Below, in pieces: positions 5,670 through 5,745 of a DNA stretch of 5,745 nucleotides. The DNA lies in the NCBI GenBank assembly GCA_031264205.1, contig JAISEH010000133.1:1-5745 (forward strand), in the 5' to 3' direction. Origin of the DNA: Candidatus Margulisiibacteriota bacterium. GTDB lineage: Bacteria; Margulisbacteria; Termititenacia; Termititenacales; Termititenacaceae. The position numbers were made by a program, and so were the translations under genes. The notes beneath the pieces were generated by a model. The model worked only from the letters and a program-made list of their open reading frames with translations. It had not been told where the DNA came from and ran no database searches. The first letter of the stretch is position 1; each line of letters begins with the position of its first letter.

Positions 5670-5684
5670 AATTGAATTTCAATT
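5670..5684. promoter_or_regulatory. Perfect 7-1-7 palindrome, probable operator
   Basis: AATTGAA-T-TTCAATT is a perfect inverted repeat with a single central base. It lies at about +6 to +20 of the predicted transcript, a classical repressor position. The 7-1-7 geometry is that of Fur/PerR-family boxes, although the bases are not a classical Fur or PerR box. Its right half and centre recur in the promoter at 2300-2314. Confidence 0.55.
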
Positions 5685-5716
5685 GCGATAAATATAGAAA
5701 GGGAAGGGGTGCGCTT

Positions 5717-5745
5717 ATGTATTGCAAAGTTATTGCCGTAGATAC
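5717..5745 (+). CDS. Start of an unidentified gene (3' end outside window)
   Basis: An ATG preceded by a purine-rich ribosome site (GGGAAGGGG, 5701-5709, 7 nt upstream) opens a frame reading MYCKVIAVD up to the window edge. The near-ideal promoter and leader just upstream support it as a real start. Nine codons are too few to assign a function. The shared promoter and leader suggest that it belongs to the same regulon as the 2456-5538 operon. Confidence 0.6.

Overview
The window is bacterial chromosome that joins a conserved housekeeping block to an operon of unrecognised genes. Positions 1-1457 carry the end of accD and all of accA, the two carboxyltransferase subunits of acetyl-CoA carboxylase, so the organism makes fatty acids by the bacterial type II route. 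A tRNA-Leu(CAA) gene without an encoded CCA end follows (1474-1558). A Fur-family metalloregulator then starts, apparently as a leaderless transcript (1611-2048). The adjacent accD-accA order and the general style fit many Gram-positive and uncultivated lineages. Nothing here lets me name the phylum.

Positions 2049-2455 are intergenic. They hold a compact composite of hairpins (about 2120-2235) that looks like a REP/MITE-type repeat, then a promoter and a leader of about 127 nt. The leader has three TTGCA repeats and a start-stop ATG-TAA pair.

Positions 2456-5538 form a tight operon of four genes that I do not recognise: a 317-residue protein built from two copies of one domain, a 142-residue helical/coiled-coil protein, a 42-residue small protein, and a 522-residue Ser/Ala/Thr/Val-rich protein. 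The last has an N-terminal Cys cluster and a very charged helical C-terminus. The small gene overlaps the genes on both sides by ATGA, so the last three are probably translationally coupled. The first two genes are separated by only 10 bp. The first three genes look more AT-rich than the accDA block.

A second promoter (5630-5658) follows the operon and drives a gene whose first codons begin at 5717. This promoter and its leader closely resemble the one upstream of 2456: same -10 to first-ATG distance (63 and 64 nt), near-identical initially transcribed sequence, and a shared AATTTCAATT core. In the second copy this core is part of a perfect 7-1-7 palindrome, the geometry used by Fur-family operators. 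The simplest reading is one regulon with at least two transcription units in tandem. The nearby Fur-family protein is a possible but untested regulator.
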